Part shown: one piece after another, positions 5,962-6,708 of the stretch
Position numbering within the stretch: position 1 is the first letter of the stretch
How the letters are laid out: every line of letters starts with the position of its first letter
Assembly (NCBI GenBank): GCA_030150085.1
Contig: JASLGJ010000468.1
Coordinates: 1-6,708, forward strand
Origin: Candidatus Elarobacter sp.
GTDB taxonomy: Bacteria > Vulcanimicrobiota > Vulcanimicrobiia > Vulcanimicrobiales > Vulcanimicrobiaceae
Length of the DNA: 6,708 nt
Reading direction: 5' to 3'
The notes under the pieces: model-generated
Seen by the model: only the letters and a program-made list of their open reading frames with translations
Database searches by the model: none
What the model was told of the DNA's origin: nothing
Translations under genes and position numbers: made by a program

Positions 5962-6708
5962 ATGCGCCATCTGCTCTCGCTCCTCGCCGCGCTGGCCGTG
6001 GCCGCGCTGGCCCTGCCCAGCCTGGCCCAGCAACAGACCCTGCTGCGCTTCTCGGGCCAGCTCCTCGACGTGCGCGGCGGCTACGTCTACTTCACCACGG
6101 GCGACGCGTTCAAGGTGGTCGATAACGTGCGGCTGGCCGACTACGACACCGGCAAGCCGACCACGCTCCAGCCGCGCGCCAAGCTGTTCGCGCGGGCGGT
6201 CTTCGACCCGGCCACCAAGCAGGTCGTAGAGCTGGACCTGACCGCGCACCGCATCCCGCCCGACACGGCCTACCAGGCCGCCAAGGCCTACGCGGTCGCC
6301 AAGTCGACCGTCCAGCCCGCGCCCGAGATCGTCGGCATCCCGCTGACCGGCAAGGAGGTGCCGGTCTCGTTCGTGGTCACCGTCCCGCCCACCACGCCGC
6401 TCCAGGCCGACGTCTACATCAGCACCGACGCCAGCGGCTGGAACCCCCAGGCGATCAAGCTCGACCGGGTCGACGGCGCGCGCTACCGCGCGGTGCGGCG
6501 CTTCGCCTCGGGCACGAAGTTCGTCTTCCGCGTCACCCGCGGCTCGTGGAACTCCGTCGAGCGCAACGAGAGCGGCCTCGAGCCGCCGCCGCACCCGTTC
6601 TTCGTGCGCGAGACCGACGCCCAGTCGGCCGCGGTGACGGTCTACAGCTGGTCGGACGACCGCCCCAACGCGCCGCAGGCCGCGCCGGGCGCGATCCCGA
6701 CCCCGTTC
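5962..6708 (+). CDS. Secreted protein with a CBM20/E-set-like domain, 3' end outside window
   Basis: Open for 249 codons from ATG 5962 to the right edge, so the C-terminus is missing. A signal peptide is clear at 1-22 (MRHLLSLL, Leu/Ala core, cleavage after SLA). Residues 26-96 form a small beta-rich segment (FSGQLLDVRGGYVYFTTGD and on) that I do not recognise. Residues 132-229 resemble an immunoglobulin-like E-set or CBM20 starch-binding-type domain: VSFVVTVPPTTP, then VYISTD with W160-N-P, L167, and later FVFRVTRGSWNSVE (187-200). Such domains bind glucans or serve as accessory modules fused to secreted enzymes; a catalytic domain could follow past the edge. The start is two codons downstream of an in-frame GTG at 5956 that overlaps the preceding TGA (GTGA). 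Either start keeps the signal peptide. Lying directly behind the LptD-like gene, it is probably co-transcribed and acts in the periplasm or at the surface. Confidence 0.75.
   Translation, partial: MRHLLSLLAALAVAALALPSLAQQQTLLRFSGQLLDVRGGYVYFTTGDAFKVVDNVRLADYDTGKPTTLQPRAKLFARAVFDPATKQVVELDLTAHRIPPDTAYQAAKAYAVAKSTVQPAPEIVGIPLTGKEVPVSFVVTVPPTTPLQADVYISTDASGWNPQAIKLDRVDGARYRAVRRFASGTKFVFRVTRGSWNSVERNESGLEPPPHPFFVRETDAQSAAVTVYSWSDDRPNAPQAAPGAIPTPF

Noticed and set aside
5899..6594. 231-codon minus-strand open frame opposite the CBM20-like gene
   Set aside because: Arg/Gly/Val/Asp-rich shadow of the plus-strand gene, which has a signal peptide and domain motifs.

Overview
This is a gene-dense, very GC-rich window with almost every codon ending in G or C. 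It comes from the chromosome of a diderm (outer-membrane) bacterium. The evidence for a diderm is an LptD/OstA-like outer-membrane protein beside a surface-polysaccharide operon. The taxon cannot be fixed by eye. The very high GC, an LptD-like protein without mature cysteines, and the gene mix would fit a non-proteobacterial diderm such as Vulcanimicrobiota/Eremiobacterota (WPS-2), but that is a low-confidence guess. I see no RNA genes, insertion sequences, CRISPR arrays or terminators. The only real intergenic gap is about 67 bases (4168-4234).

Left arm, minus strand, read from right to left: a four-gene operon. Phosphopentomutase (deoB, 4167-3034) comes first. It overlaps by 4 nt (ATGA) a membrane-bound initiating sugar-phosphate transferase (3037-2354). 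Next is a MurJ/MVF-family lipid-linked-sugar flippase (ATG at 2283, probably starting upstream; stop at 766). That overlaps by 4 nt (GTGA) an O-antigen ligase/polymerase-type membrane protein (769 and on past the left edge). The last three are the initiating, flipping and polymerising or ligating steps of a Wzx/Wzy-type route: sugar-1-phosphate is loaded on undecaprenyl phosphate, the completed unit is flipped, and it is then polymerised or transferred outside the membrane. Glycosyltransferases that extend the unit would have to lie elsewhere.

Right arm, plus strand, diverging from deoB: an LptD/OstA-like outer-membrane beta-barrel protein with a signal peptide and an N-terminal LptA-like segment (4235-5959). 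It is followed without a gap by a secreted protein with a CBM20/E-set-like domain (from 5962, or GTG 5956), which runs off the right edge. The two arms share the short divergent promoter region.

The points most worth a second look are: (1) a sharply bounded stretch of unusual codon use inside deoB; (2) a flippase gene with no ordinary start codon where its first helix should begin, but an ATT overlapping the upstream stop codon behind an AGGAG; (3) loss of three of the four cavity arginines described for lipid II-flipping MurJ, suggesting a different cargo; and (4) a nucleoside-catabolism enzyme heading a polysaccharide operon.
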